Below, piece by piece: positions 13,432 to 23,923 of a stretch of 64,000 bases of DNA (its first letter is position 1; each line of letters begins with the position of its first letter). The DNA lies in assembly GCA_026724425.1 (NCBI GenBank), contig JAIUCV010000277.1:682001-746000 (forward strand), written 5' to 3'. A program made the translations under genes and the position numbers. The notes beneath the pieces are model-generated. The model was given only the letters and a program-made list of their open reading frames with translations. It did not search any database and had not been told where the DNA came from. This stretch comes from Erythrophleum ivorense (Eukaryota > Streptophyta > Magnoliopsida > Fabales > Fabaceae).

Positions 13432-14486
13432 TACACAACCTAAAATAACAAGCTTGTTTGGTTTTGTGCAAAATAAAATATTTTGTTGATTTATTATATT
13501 ATTATAATTATTATCTAATGATATTTATTTATTTTAATTCAAAATAAAATATGATAATAAAAAAAATTATGTAAAAATTAATTTTTTTATATATTTTTTA
13601 ATTTTGCATACCAAACGGGTAAGGACTATGACCTCACTTGCTACTTAAAAAGAAAATGGTTTTTTTTAATTTCTTTGTTTTTAATATTTATTATACTCTT
13701 TTAATCATTATTTTACAATTTATATCTATTTTTATTATTTTTTAAAATGGAAGCATGAATGTCATTATCTATCAATTCTATTTATTTTTTCTTTCTTTCT
13801 ATTTCTATTTCTATTTTTCATATTTAATTTTCTTTATATCAAATGACTCCTATTTTTAGAAGGGAAGAAATTGTTTATTTTTTAAGAGTATTTATTTTTG
13901 TCTTTTTTTTTTGAGATATTTAGTTAAACTTCTAAAAAAATAAATTTTTTTCTGTGATAGTAAAAGTAATTTTTTTATTACAGGAAGGAAGCAAAAAATT
14001 AAAACTAAATAAATAATTATTTTTTGTAGGATAAAATTATCATCACTCAAGCCACTAATTACCATAAGCTCATTAAACTTATAATTTTTCTTTTTTATCC
14101 TCATTTATTTTTTTACCCTTATATACTTATTTTCATATATTATATTTTTACTTTAATGTTATATACTATATGAATTTATCTTGATTAAAATATTTATGCC
14201 CTTTTGTGATTTTAATTTTTATATTCTAATTAAATAAAACTTAAAAACATTTAATTAAAATTAATGATAATGAATATTTAAAATAATTATCTATTTAAAT
14301 AACAATAATTACAAATTCAAATTTATACATGCTATTTTTAGTAATTTAATAATAAAAAGCACTTTTTAAAAAAGATTTGTTAAATGCAATAATATTTGTT
14401 AAAATACTTATTAAATGATTTTTTGGAATACAAATTATTATTATTTTTTCAACAATACTTCTTCTAAAACTTCATTTCAAAAAAAT

Positions 14487-14903
14487 TCAAACAAGAAAAA
14501 TCCCCCCAAAAACAAAATTGAGTAAATAAAAATGCTGCTCAATACATAGAACACAATTTACTGTTAAGTTTAGAAATGTGTCTTTGACTCTTTGTAGCAT
14601 ATCAGGAGTGGGAATAGCTTTGTTTCTTAACTTCGATATGAAAAGCAATAGCTTGAGCGGAGCTTGATTTTCTAGAAACTCTTTCGAAGGAAATTTGTAG
14701 TACATAGATAATTGTGTTAAGCTTTGTGCAATAACTTTGTATCTGTCAACTGAATATATACCTTTAGAAAAGTCTATCCATATCACTTTTATTATCACCA
14801 CACATTTAAAAATCAAACTCGGTAGAAGCTGCTCACAATTATTTGACGAGTACATAGCCCCAACTTTGGACAGATTCCAACAATTGGGAAAATGATCGAT
14901 CAA
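14487..14903 (-). pseudogene. Unidentified coding-like fragment, copy B (open, 138 codons)
   Basis: This is an open minus-strand frame of 138 codons. Visible segments in order are IDHFPNCWNLSKVGAMYSS, a hydrophobic stretch with VVIIKVIWIDFSKGIYSVD, then YKFPSKEFLENQAPLKLLL and IPTPDMLQRVKDTF. Upstream the frame continues through VCDL to a stop near 14920. The same protein pattern survives in copy A with disruptions, which suggests ancestral coding sequence rather than a chance ORF. It may be an exon of a larger lost gene. No family was recognised and no function is proposed. Confidence 0.45.
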
Positions 14904-15034
14904 ATCACAAACCTTCTATAGATTTTTTGGGTTACCGGTAGGTATACACCAGATTTTATTTGATAATTTAATTCTATTCCCATTACCAACCAGCCATATT
15001 AGATATCAAAATTTAATTAACATGCTGTTACCAA

Positions 15035-15300
15035 CAACACCCTTTAATATCCAAGATGATTATGATGAGTTCTTAAATTCATACTTTGAATTTATACTAC
15101 CATATTTATTCACAACCTATCTAAGAGAGGGAAGTAAGCTTATTCACAACTCTTCATATGTGCTTACTCATTGGATTAGTTGTATGAATATTCCTAGACC
15201 TCCATTATTTTTTTAGCCTAAAAACACTTCATATTTAGCAAATGCATTTTTGGTCTATGCTCAATGAGATAAAGTAGATGTGGAGAAATCTGCTTCTCCA
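15035..15300 (+). pseudogene. Unidentified coding-like fragment on plus strand, copy B
   Basis: The plus-strand frame reads through NIQDDYDEFL, YFEFILPYLFTTYL, KLIHNSSYVLTHWIS and IPRPPLF, then hits a stop and resumes as ANAFLVYAQ, another stop, and KVDVEKSASPIAR. It matches the copy A fragment at 10930-11160. Start and splice context cannot be assigned, and the family is unknown. Confidence 0.35.
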
Positions 15301-15769
15301 ATTGCCAGAGAGTTTTCTTCTTTACTTGTTTACTCTTTCTTGTTTTGTTTTGGAATAATTCCTTGTATTTTGCTTATGTATTACCCATTTCTTCCTCTTC
15401 ATCGAACTTGATGGAACTGTATAGCAAATACTTGACGATATAAATACAGATACGGGTGTGGTTTCCATCAAGTTGACTAACTGATCACAAATAATTGGGG
15501 CAACAAAATTCACGCAACTTAAAATGTCAAAAATTATCTACGATAAAAAGGGGGGGGGGGTATGGGACACAGACACTGCATGATCGAGAGAGGTAAAACG
15601 AAGGTACTGTATTTATTATTATTATTATTATTCAGGTATGATCCATGAGGAGATGAGAAGAAGATTTTAGAAGTTTGAACAAAACAAACAATCAAACTGG
15701 AGTGTATTATGGAGGTACGACAATAATTCTGATTCAAATAAAATTACAGCCTCAGACCAAAAAGCTAAC

Positions 15770-15773
15770 AAAA
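15770..15773 (-). terminator. RNA polymerase III terminator of tRNA-Asp
   Basis: A TTTT run on the minus strand begins two bases after the tRNA 3' end. A second run of five T (15759-15763) follows as a backup stop. Confidence 0.7.
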
Positions 15774-15775
15774 TA

Positions 15776-15847
15776 CGCCGTTGCCGGGGATCGAACCCGG
15801 GTCACCCGCGTGACAGGCGGGAATACTTACCACTATACTACAACGAC
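15776..15847 (-). tRNA. tRNA-Asp (anticodon GUC)
   Basis: A 72-nt intronless cloverleaf on the minus strand. The acceptor arms GTCGTTG and CAACGGC pair (with a G-U), followed by discriminator G. The D arm contains the A-box-like TAGTATAGTGG, the anticodon loop CTGTCAC has GUC at its centre, and the T arm contains the B-box GGTTCGATCCC. The 5' flank carries CAA triplets (gtcaaccaa) right next to the gene, as is usual at plant pol III tRNA start sites, and the 3' flank has oligo-T terminators. The organisation is nuclear and cytosolic. It is divergent from ndhU, with 153 bp between the tRNA 5' end and the ndhU start codon. Confidence 0.95.
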
Positions 15848-16000
15848 TTGGTTGACCTTGGGTCTACCAAATTGTACAACACGGAAAATTACCCTAAACG
15901 ACATGACTCTGACTTTGGCGACAAGGCCTTTACATTTGGGTGATGACCCAAAACGGATAAACGATGAAAGGCGTAGAATAGAAGGTGAGGCAGAGAGGCA

Positions 16001-17281
16001 ATGGCTGTGTCGTCCACCACCGCCACAGTGTGCATCCCCGGTAACAAGGTTCAAACGACTCAGGCGTCCAAGTTTGGATCCTCAAATTGGGTCAGCTTTA
16101 GTGCGAAGCCCCGTAGATTTTGCATTAGAAGCTCCAGTTCTAGTGATTTCTCGCCTGACACCACTGCCACACAAGCTGATTCAGAGACTGCCATTGAAGT
16201 TCCACAAGAACCTCCCTCTCTGATTTCTGCTCTCAACGTGGAAAGGGCTCTCCGTGGGATACGTAATTCCTTCTTACTTTTGATTCAAAACCCTTCTTTC
16301 TTCTTCATTTGTTTGTTAGAGTTGCATTCCGTTGATGGAGATTTTGTTTAGAATGCAGCAATTACAGACGTTAATCATTATGGTAGACTCGGCATTCCCA
16401 GAGGAAGTTCATTCGAAAAGGTAGTGAGAAGTGAGAACCATTATTAATTGCTCTGCTTTGGTTCTTTCTGTTTGAGGTCTCAGTCTCAACTCATCAATAT
16501 GTAACAGGTGGCTGTGGCATATGATAATAAGGTTGAAGAATTGAAGAAGGAAGGGTTAGAAGAGGACGAACTGAACAAGAAACTGGAACATCTCAAAGTA
16601 AGTAGTGTGTGTGTGTGTGTGTAATGTAATAAATTCATATATATTTAGACCCTAGAGTATTCTAAATCGATTCGAAAGATCATCGTGATTTGGTATGTTG
16701 TCCAATCTATAATAGGAATCATATTCAATTTTATCATCTAAAGAAGAGAGAAGAATATATGACTGGAGCTTGGCTAGGACGGAGACTGCAGACAAATACG
16801 TTTGGCCCTTCGAGGTTGACATAACACAAACCCCTCAAGGCACTCCTCCTCCACAGGTATTTCTTCCTCTTTCTGCCTTTTTCATTTTTTAATTTGTAAC
16901 ACATAACATTACTTGTGTTTTTCTTTCAATCACTGTTGTGTTGTTAATATTAATTGTTCTTAGAAAATTTTATCTTCTACTGCTATTACTGTTAGCACTA
17001 GCTTATTAATTTTAGGTAACGTAATTTTAAAGTTAATTTTTTAAATGTAGAAGTTCTGAAATTCTTTGTCAATATACTGTTGAAAATGTTTAATTTAGCA
17101 GCATGAACTATTTGCGTGCATAGATGTAAAAATGAAGTAAATTACATAAATTAGAATGTAAAACGGTTCATGTTTCATTTCATGACAGGAGCCAGAGGAC
17201 GAGGGACCTACCAGGGTGGTTGGGTACTTCCTATTGGGATGGGTAATAATATCATTTCTGCTGTGTATCGCACTAAATTAA
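16001..17281 (+). CDS. ndhU: NAD(P)H-quinone oxidoreductase subunit U, chloroplastic (NdhU), complete five-exon gene
   Basis: NdhU belongs to the ferredoxin-docking part (subcomplex E) of the chloroplast NDH complex, which drives cyclic electron flow around photosystem I. Coding exons are 16001-16262, 16359-16420, 16508-16597, 16716-16856 and 17189-17281. All introns are GT-AG and the phases agree, giving 215 residues; family members are about this size. Residues 1 to about 60 are Ser/Thr/Arg-rich and fit a chloroplast transit peptide. Residues about 90-165 form a J-like domain (HYGRLGIPRGSSFEKV, then LKESYSILSSKEERRIYDW) that lacks the catalytic HPD of true DnaJ proteins, as expected for NdhU. 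WPFEVDITQTPQGTPPP follows, and one C-terminal membrane segment (VVGYFLLGWVIISFLLCIAL) would anchor it in the thylakoid. The ATG chosen is the first in frame with the transit peptide. Family assignment is by recognised sequence pattern. Confidence 0.93.
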
Positions 17282-17520
17282 TCAATAGAGAGCATGTTGA
17301 ATTATGGTTCAAACCTTCCCTCTTTCCGAGAGTACATGTATAAATACTTTGATCTCACGTCACCCTAAACTCAGCATTGTATTCTTCGCAAGTCATAGTG
17401 GGCTATCGGGGCCTTTGGACAGGCAGATTTTAACATTTTAGTGGGTTTCATGAAAATAAAAATAAAAAAGTATAAAGAACATGGAGCTTAAAGTGAATTT
17501 GGGCTTTGAAACAGTCTCTC
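17282..17520. other. 3' flank of ndhU
   Basis: Probable 3' untranslated region and flank of the ndhU transcript. No further gene is visible. Confidence 0.4.
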
Positions 17521-19684
17521 TGTCACACCCCAAACAGAGAGGTGATCAACGTAGGAATCCACATGGAACTCATATCTACGGGCTTGAATTTTTACACTAT
17601 TTTAATTCAATGATCTTTGGGAGGTTTTACACTAAATAGTGGTAAATTAAATGTAATCTCATCTAGTTGGATATATATAATTCTTTCCTTTGATACGCTT
17701 AGCTTTTTGTAAAAATTTCGACAAAGTGTCCCCTAAAAATAGGACATCTCAAATTTCTACAAACAATTAAAATCCAACATAAACAGCAACGGAGAGCTTC
17801 GCTTTCCACAACCAATCATCAGAACATCAAAAGGGCCAAAATGGAGAGTGGGAAACATAATCTAAATCCAGTAGTCCTATATCTAAAATATTTTTCAATA
17901 TGAATATCAACTCATTACAACAAACAAAAATAATAATAACCAAGCCCTCAGTTCCAAAAAGAAGGCTCACCACCACAACGCCTTGGAACCTAAGATGAGG
18001 GAGGTAGGTCAGATCCGATGGCACTATTCAAAAAATTTAAAAGTTAAAAAAGTGAGCTAAAAATTCAGTGAGCAAATAACAGATTTCCACAATTAAAACA
18101 AAAAATTAAGTCATGACCAACGAGTTGGAATGTGTATAAATTAAACATCACACTCTTAATCATTAACAAATCTTCTATTTAATATATGCCAGAATAACCA
18201 TTAAAATCTTGAGTCTCTTAATATGAATACTTAGGAGAGGTTATCACTAGGTCAAGTGAGGTAGCGGTCACACCTCGTTGGCAGCTCCTTTCCCTATTTC
18301 ACTCGGGTGGTTATGCCTAACAGGTAGCTCCTTCTTTACCTCTTTTACTTGCATGTCACAATTTACACTTTCTGAGGCGGCTACATCTCGTTGGTAGCTC
18401 CTTACCCATTTCTCTTGGGTGACTACACCTAACGGGTAGCTTCTTTTCTACCCAGATCCCTACATAACATATGACTTACTTAGTTACTGGTTCCACCAAT
18501 AACTATAGCATGTGCTTATGAGTAAGACACCCGGTTAATGTTAATCAACATTTTAATTTAATATATGTATATATCATTAGCCAAATATTTTTACAAGGGA
18601 TTTAAATTATAAGGAACCAAATTAGTTCAAATAACAAATTATTAGATAAATAAATATAAATACAAAATTTCATAAATGTGTAAATAAAATAACTAAATAA
18701 GACTAAGTAAAAGATGCATAAATAAGAGTTACTCCTCCAGCAATGCTCTCTCAAAATCTACTCATTGCCACAAAAACATACATATAACAAAAACTTATCT
18801 CACATAGAACAATTCGGAAAATACATATCGATATTAGAATCAATGGTAATGATAAACACTTCAAAATCCATTATTTTCTCACAGACGGTGCTTAATACTA
18901 GCACAATACTTGTTCCTCCTTAAAAGGCCAGTTTCCTTTATTGCCAACGCTTATAGAATTCCTTGACAACACCCAAACTCACATAGGTTCACAAAGACCA
19001 TTCTTGCGTTCATATAATTCCATAATAGCTATCAAATAACTTTTTATTCTCTGAACCACACTCACACGCGTACAACAACCCTTAACTTAAATCCTTTCAT
19101 ATAAATTCTATTTCATACTTTAAGTTCATATATCATTCTAAGGGAGCAAAAATTAAGGATTTATGCATATCCCACATAATTAGAAAGTCCTAAAAATAAA
19201 ATCCTCTTTTTTTGCCCTCCATCAGCTAGCCAAGCTAAAAGGAAGGATCTCACGATCCTTCTCATTTCTTAAAGCAGGGATGGACCGAAAATGGAGGGAA
19301 TGATCGAAATTAATGGGTTTAAAGAAGAACACAGCAAACAAAAAGAAGGAGAGGCGTGTGAGAGACGGGAGGCAATTCACCTGGACCGAGGAGGCAATTC
19401 ACCTGGACCGACGGCACCGCGGGCTCCCCTCCTTGGGTCACTGTGCTCGAACCAGCAGTGGGGAAGCTTAGGAGAAGCTACGCGACGCCGGTGATGGCCC
19501 TACGATGGAGAAGAAATGACGGCAACTCAGGGGAAGGAGACTTCACACACGCAGAGAAAGAAGAATGAACAATAGGCAGAAGAGAAGAATACACATGAAG
19601 AATGAGGACTCAAGAAAGAGAAATAATATACATACATACAAAAAATAAAACCCCCCTTGTTTCTTTTTTTTTCGGATATTACAC
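17521..19684. mobile_element. Probable Ty3/gypsy-type LTR (about 2.2 kb)
   Basis: The segment starts tgtcacaccccaaac and ends ggatattaca, the TG...CA ends common for plant gypsy LTRs. It contains the phrase aaaaaagtgagctaaaaattc followed by agtgagcaaataac, which I associate with such LTRs. A roughly 130-bp internal module repeats in imperfect form (ctcgttggcagctcctt at about 18276 and ctcgttggtagctcctt at about 18388). No clean 5-bp target duplication was found and no internal coding region is attached, so it may be a solo LTR. The right end sits in a CA repeat, which blurs the border. Confidence 0.4.
19368..19411. repeat. 22-bp perfect tandem duplication
   Basis: The unit ggaggcaattcacctggaccga occurs twice without a gap (19368-19389 and 19390-19411) inside a GC-rich part of the LTR-like segment. 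Confidence 0.9.
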
Positions 19685-19876
19685 ACACACACACACACTC
19701 CCTCTCCATATATATGCACATGGTTCCGTTAACATGTACTATAAAAACAACGTGCATTAGCAAACATGGGATAGGAAGGTGATATTCAATTCATTGTTGT
19801 GGTATGGTGTATTGATTTTTATTCTTTTATGTGAGTTTGTATATTATCAATTTCTTTTTAAAATTGATCATATCAA

Positions 19877-20378
19877 CAATAACAATAACAACAACAATAA
19901 AGCCTTTTCTCATTAAGTGGGGTCGGCTACATGGATCAATCGACACCATAAACATCTATCATAAATCATATTTTTAGACAAACCATTTAAATTTAAATCT
20001 CTCTTAATAATTTTTCTTATAGTTTTTATTGGTCTTCCTCTACCTCTAATTATTAGACTATTTTCCATCTCATATACTTTCCTAACTGGGGCTTCTATAG
20101 ATCTCCTCCCCACATGACCAAACAATGTAAGTCTTGATTCTACAATCTTTTCCACAATAGGTGCGACTTCCACTTTCTCTCTAATGCATTTATTTCTAAT
20201 CCTATCTCGTCTAATGTGTCCACTCATCTAACGCAACATTCTCATCTCTGCAATATTGAATTTATTTTCTTGTTGACTTTTTATTGCCCAACACTCAATT
20301 TCATACAGTATTGTGGGTCTTATAATTGTGTGATAGAATTTATCCTTAAATTTGAGTGGTACAACATTACGTGTCTTA
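19877..20378 (-). mobile_element. 5'-truncated RTE-type LINE (3' end of ORF)
   Basis: The minus strand encodes the C-terminal end of a plant RTE-clade reverse transcriptase: FYHTIIRPTILYEIECWA, then MSGHIRRDRIRNKCIREKV, VESRLTLFGHVGRR and RGRGRPIKTIRK, ending CRLIHVADPT just before a short (ttattgttg)-like 3' tail. Stops are present between blocks, so it is non-functional. An identical 18-bp direct repeat beginning taaaattgatcat flanks it at 19859-19876 and 20379-20396. That marks a target-site duplication from target-primed reverse transcription, and the 5' truncation is typical. Confidence 0.88.
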
Positions 20379-20396
20379 TAAAATTGATCATATCAA

Positions 20397-23033
20397 TTTT
20401 TTTAAAAAATAGATATATAATATATAAGATCTAATTAAATTGTAGATCTTACTTAAATATGTGAGAATCACTCAAATAATAAACTCTTCATACTTTGTAT
20501 CTATTTCTTTATGAAATTAATTTTGGAACCATTTTTTTTATTACCCAAAATGTTTTGCCATATACATTTCCCCCTACCAAATTTAGTACAAGTTTGAACT
20601 TTAAAGGGTAAGAGTTTTTTTAATAGCCCAATTTCTGTGAAATGAATGGTTAAGTTAATTTTCAATGATTATCAGTTATAATTTTTATTTCAATTGCTCA
20701 ATTATTTTTCTGTGTTTGGAATTTTATGAGGTGTTATGGGATTTGATTAAGAATTAGGAATTTTTTTATGATGAAATAAAACCATCAGAGTTACAAAATT
20801 GAAAGGTCTCTAATCTAATATGTATGTGTGTGTGTATATATATATATTGTGCCTTTATCAACTAAAGCATCCATATGTCTATGCTTATAAACTAAAAGGA
20901 CTCTGAAGCACTTTCTCCCCCCTCCCTCCTCTTCCTTCTTGTATTATGTAAAAGCAATGACAGGAGTTGTATTAAGTTCTATATAGTTATTAGGAATTTC
21001 TTAAATGAAGTGCATTCTAAAATGTAATTGAATGAAAAAGAGAAGTAAACAACTAACATTATTAGTCAAATGAAAGAAACAAAAGAAAAAAGTATGATGA
21101 ATGCCACAAGGGTCTAAAACTTAGCCAAAGTTGGTGATACAAACTGTGTCATCAGCAGATTACATTTCCCACCTTGCTTCGACTGCTGACCTCACATCTT
21201 CAACCTCCTTGGTCTCTGCGTTACTTTTGTTTGGTTCTCGTACTAGTCCTTGCACCGTAATTATGAAGCCATATGGCACCACATTTCTTCACAATTATTC
21301 TCACAATTTGCTTTGGACTTGAATCAGAGAAAATGGAATTAAGATTTAAGCTTTCACTTTTTGTTCTCTCTATAAGAGACAATTGAAGACTCTGCTATAT
21401 GCCAGAGCTCGCCTATATACTCTGTCAACAAGCTTCCATCTCTGTTACAGTTCTCAGATTCTTCACGTTTTCGCTTTCTTCCCTGCTTCTCTGCTATCAT
21501 TATAAAACGTGACAATGTGAATTAGGGACAGAACTTAGTTGCATAGTTTCAAACATTTTAAAAGAGTAAAATAGATGGAGGGGTAATCAGAAAGGGAAAA
21601 CTAAAATTTTTAGAACTTAAATGAATTAAAAATGCAAGGAAGTTATGCGGTGTGTGAAAGGAGAAGCGACAAGGTAACAGGGAAAATAAAATATTTCAGA
21701 AGTAATGATGCTCTTAACTCACGGAATAAATATTATATTTTTTAATTATGACACAATATTAAATATAAAAAATAAAATAATATTTTATTTAATTATATTG
21801 ATTAATTATACAAAAATAAAATTAATTTTATTATGAATTATTAAGTATTAAATTAATTGATATGTTAAATAATATAATTATTTCATAAGATATTATTTTA
21901 TATCTACTAATTATTATGTGATGGTACATTTACATTTTAGGTGTTTCTCTTGTCTTTTTTTGGCCAAGATGTGTTGATTCGTACTGCTGAATTTCAGTTC
22001 AACTATAGCCATTCCATGATGATTACACTTGAGACTCCAACAAGGAAGGACCAAAGCAATTATTTCAAATTTTGTAAACTTCCCGTTTCGGAATGTCTTT
22101 TCTGGATTCTCTTTTCATTTCGTGCCATATTCATAGTACAAAGGGTTTTCGGATCTGCTCTCTTACTTATAAGAGAACCTAACCAAGGTTAATCAGCTGG
22201 TCAAGTGATAACAATGGCGGGCTGGGTTCCAAGGTTAACCAGCTGGACAAGCTGAGTTACAGTCCTATTCGTGAATATTGCTCTGTACATTCTGAGCTTG
22301 ATTTTCTTGTTACTATTAAAGCAGTTTTGTCAATCTCATTGACCAAAAAAAAAAAAAATATTGCATCTCCATTCTCCAATCTGTTTCTTATTCTGTTTTT
22401 ACTTAAGGAGTTAATCATCCAAGAAATGATAATAATTAGCATTGTTAGTAAATGGCAAGTGCTGACGCTATAGCGGGTCATTTTCACCTACAAAAGCATT
22501 TCTGATTTTCTGTACTACAATGAATTTTAATCATTTACCAAATAAAATAATTCAAACACCACACGAATATATATGATTACTTTCTATGTCCTTGGCGACA
22601 TTTCATGGGACCCCTCCTGTTTATGGAGGGTCCTTCTGCATCAGATAAATGACATGGACAAACCCTTATCAGAATATTCCCATATTATTGCCTACTTTTG
22701 TGATTAACACATACACACCTATCTTTCTCCTTTATTTTTCTGAATTTCAAGAGAACATGTTTGCATTTAGTATTTGTGTTCTTTTGTCATGTTCAGGAAA
22801 CCACCCCAGGGCTTGGCACTTTCCAGATTTTACCCTTCAACGTTCTCAAATTAAATCCAACTAATTGATTAGAAGGCTCTTCTTCTTTAATATTACAAAA
22901 CACAGAGAAGCTGATATTAATTATACAACAATGATGGTTGTTTGTAAACCAAGAAAAATCCCCTAAACTAGACATCAAACACTGAAACACAAACTTTGAC
23001 AGACTAGAAGAAAACCACGAAAGTTGATGGAGT
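20397..23033. other. Intergenic DNA between LINE and MYB
   Basis: No gene is supported. The longest ORFs (63-83 codons) lack recognisable domains. A short direct repeat, ccaaggttaa(t/c)cagctgg, occurs at 22183 and 22229. The last part before 23034 probably holds the 3' untranslated region of the MYB gene. Confidence 0.5.
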
Positions 23034-23835
23034 TCACATATCAGCGAATCCAAACCAAGTTTCCTCCATTTCAAGAAACTTACTCACCCATTCCAAAGTT
23101 AGTGGGCCTTCGCTGCTACAAGGAAAGAAGTCATGGTCTTCAACAAAGCCAGACTTCGAGTTCTCCACCACTTTCGGGGTACCTTGTTCTTTACTACTAC
23201 TAACATCAATCTTTTTGGATGTTGTAGTTATTTTTAACGTGGACTCTGTTTCTAAATCTTTATTTTGTTTTCTTGGAATTATCTTCTTGCTCAAATGAGA
23301 GTTCCAGTAATTCTTAATCTCATTATCAGTTCGACCTGGGAGTCTTCCAGCTATCAGAGACCACCTAGTATATTTGCATAACCAGGATATATAGTGAGAG
23401 TCAAAAGAAAATGGACTTGATTATTACGTAAGATGCCTTAAAATATCTTATGTTACCTGTTGCCTAGGAGTTTGTGAAGCCTGAGTATTAGGTCCTCCTC
23501 TTGGGCTGATATATTGCCTCTCTTGATATTGGGTCTAAGGTAATTTAACCATCTCAATCTGCAACTCTTGGCACATCGATTTAGACCTGCAATGTTATGA
23601 CAACCCCCATCAAACAAAACAAGAGAAACATGAAGAATAACACGGAGTAGAATATAAAACAAGTTGGATACATGACTCAGTCTTTGGAATATTATATACC
23701 TGCTTTGGCTGCTATAAACTTCCACCTCTTGGGGCCATGTAATTCAACGACTTGAACCAATTTCTGGTCTTCCTCAGTTGTCCAGGCTCCTCTGCAAGGT
23801 TCCTTCTTCCGCATCTGATTGCTCAGTGGATCCAT
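23034..23835 (-). CDS. R2R3-MYB transcription factor (bHLH-interacting type), complete three-exon gene
   Basis: This is a nuclear DNA-binding regulator. Exons on the minus strand are 23835-23700, 23586-23457 and 23364-23034. Splice sites are GT-AG with matching phases, giving 198 residues. Repeat R2 carries Trp18, Trp38 and Trp58; R3 carries Ile71, Trp90 and Trp109 at the usual spacing. R3 also holds the bHLH-partner signature D-L-x2-R-x3-L-x6-L-x3-R at residues 77-96. [20 protein letters not shown] is fully conserved. The R2/R3 introns sit at standard positions for this family. R2 has Cys-Ala-Lys-Ser-Cys (residues 50-54) instead of the usual Cys-Gly-Lys-Ser-Cys. After residue 115 the tail is short, Lys/Ser/Glu-rich, and ends in an acidic, aromatic segment (LEWVSKFLEMEETWFGF). 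The bHLH motif places it with WER/MYB5/TT2-like regulators of epidermal fate or flavonoids, but I cannot fix the subgroup. Confidence 0.93.
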
Positions 23836-23913
23836 TGGCGTTTCTTCTTATGGTTCAGTTCAGTACAAGTTTAATTGCTTTGAAGTCTCTGCACCCAAAC
23901 TCGCCTCATGGGC

Positions 23914-23923
23914 TCTTATATAT
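23914..23923 (-). promoter_or_regulatory. TATA box of the MYB gene
   Basis: On the minus strand the sequence gatatataag lies about 80 bases upstream of the ATG. That distance allows a short 5' untranslated leader. Confidence 0.55.

Larger units (their letters stand above)
11530..15666. repeat. Tandem duplication, copy B (about 4.1 kb)
   Basis: This is the second copy of the unit described at 6510-11529, in the same orientation. It lacks the 781-bp and 321-bp elements and the 59-bp tandem duplication of copy A. It has its own GA microsatellite (12697-12739) and its own insertion at about 13053-13258. The right boundary lies about 110 bp from the tRNA-Asp gene. Confidence 0.8.

Noticed and set aside
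15675..16223. 182-codon plus-strand ORF spanning the tRNA and the start of ndhU
   Set aside because: It crosses the tRNA-Asp gene and reads ndhU exon 1 in the wrong frame. It is a shadow.
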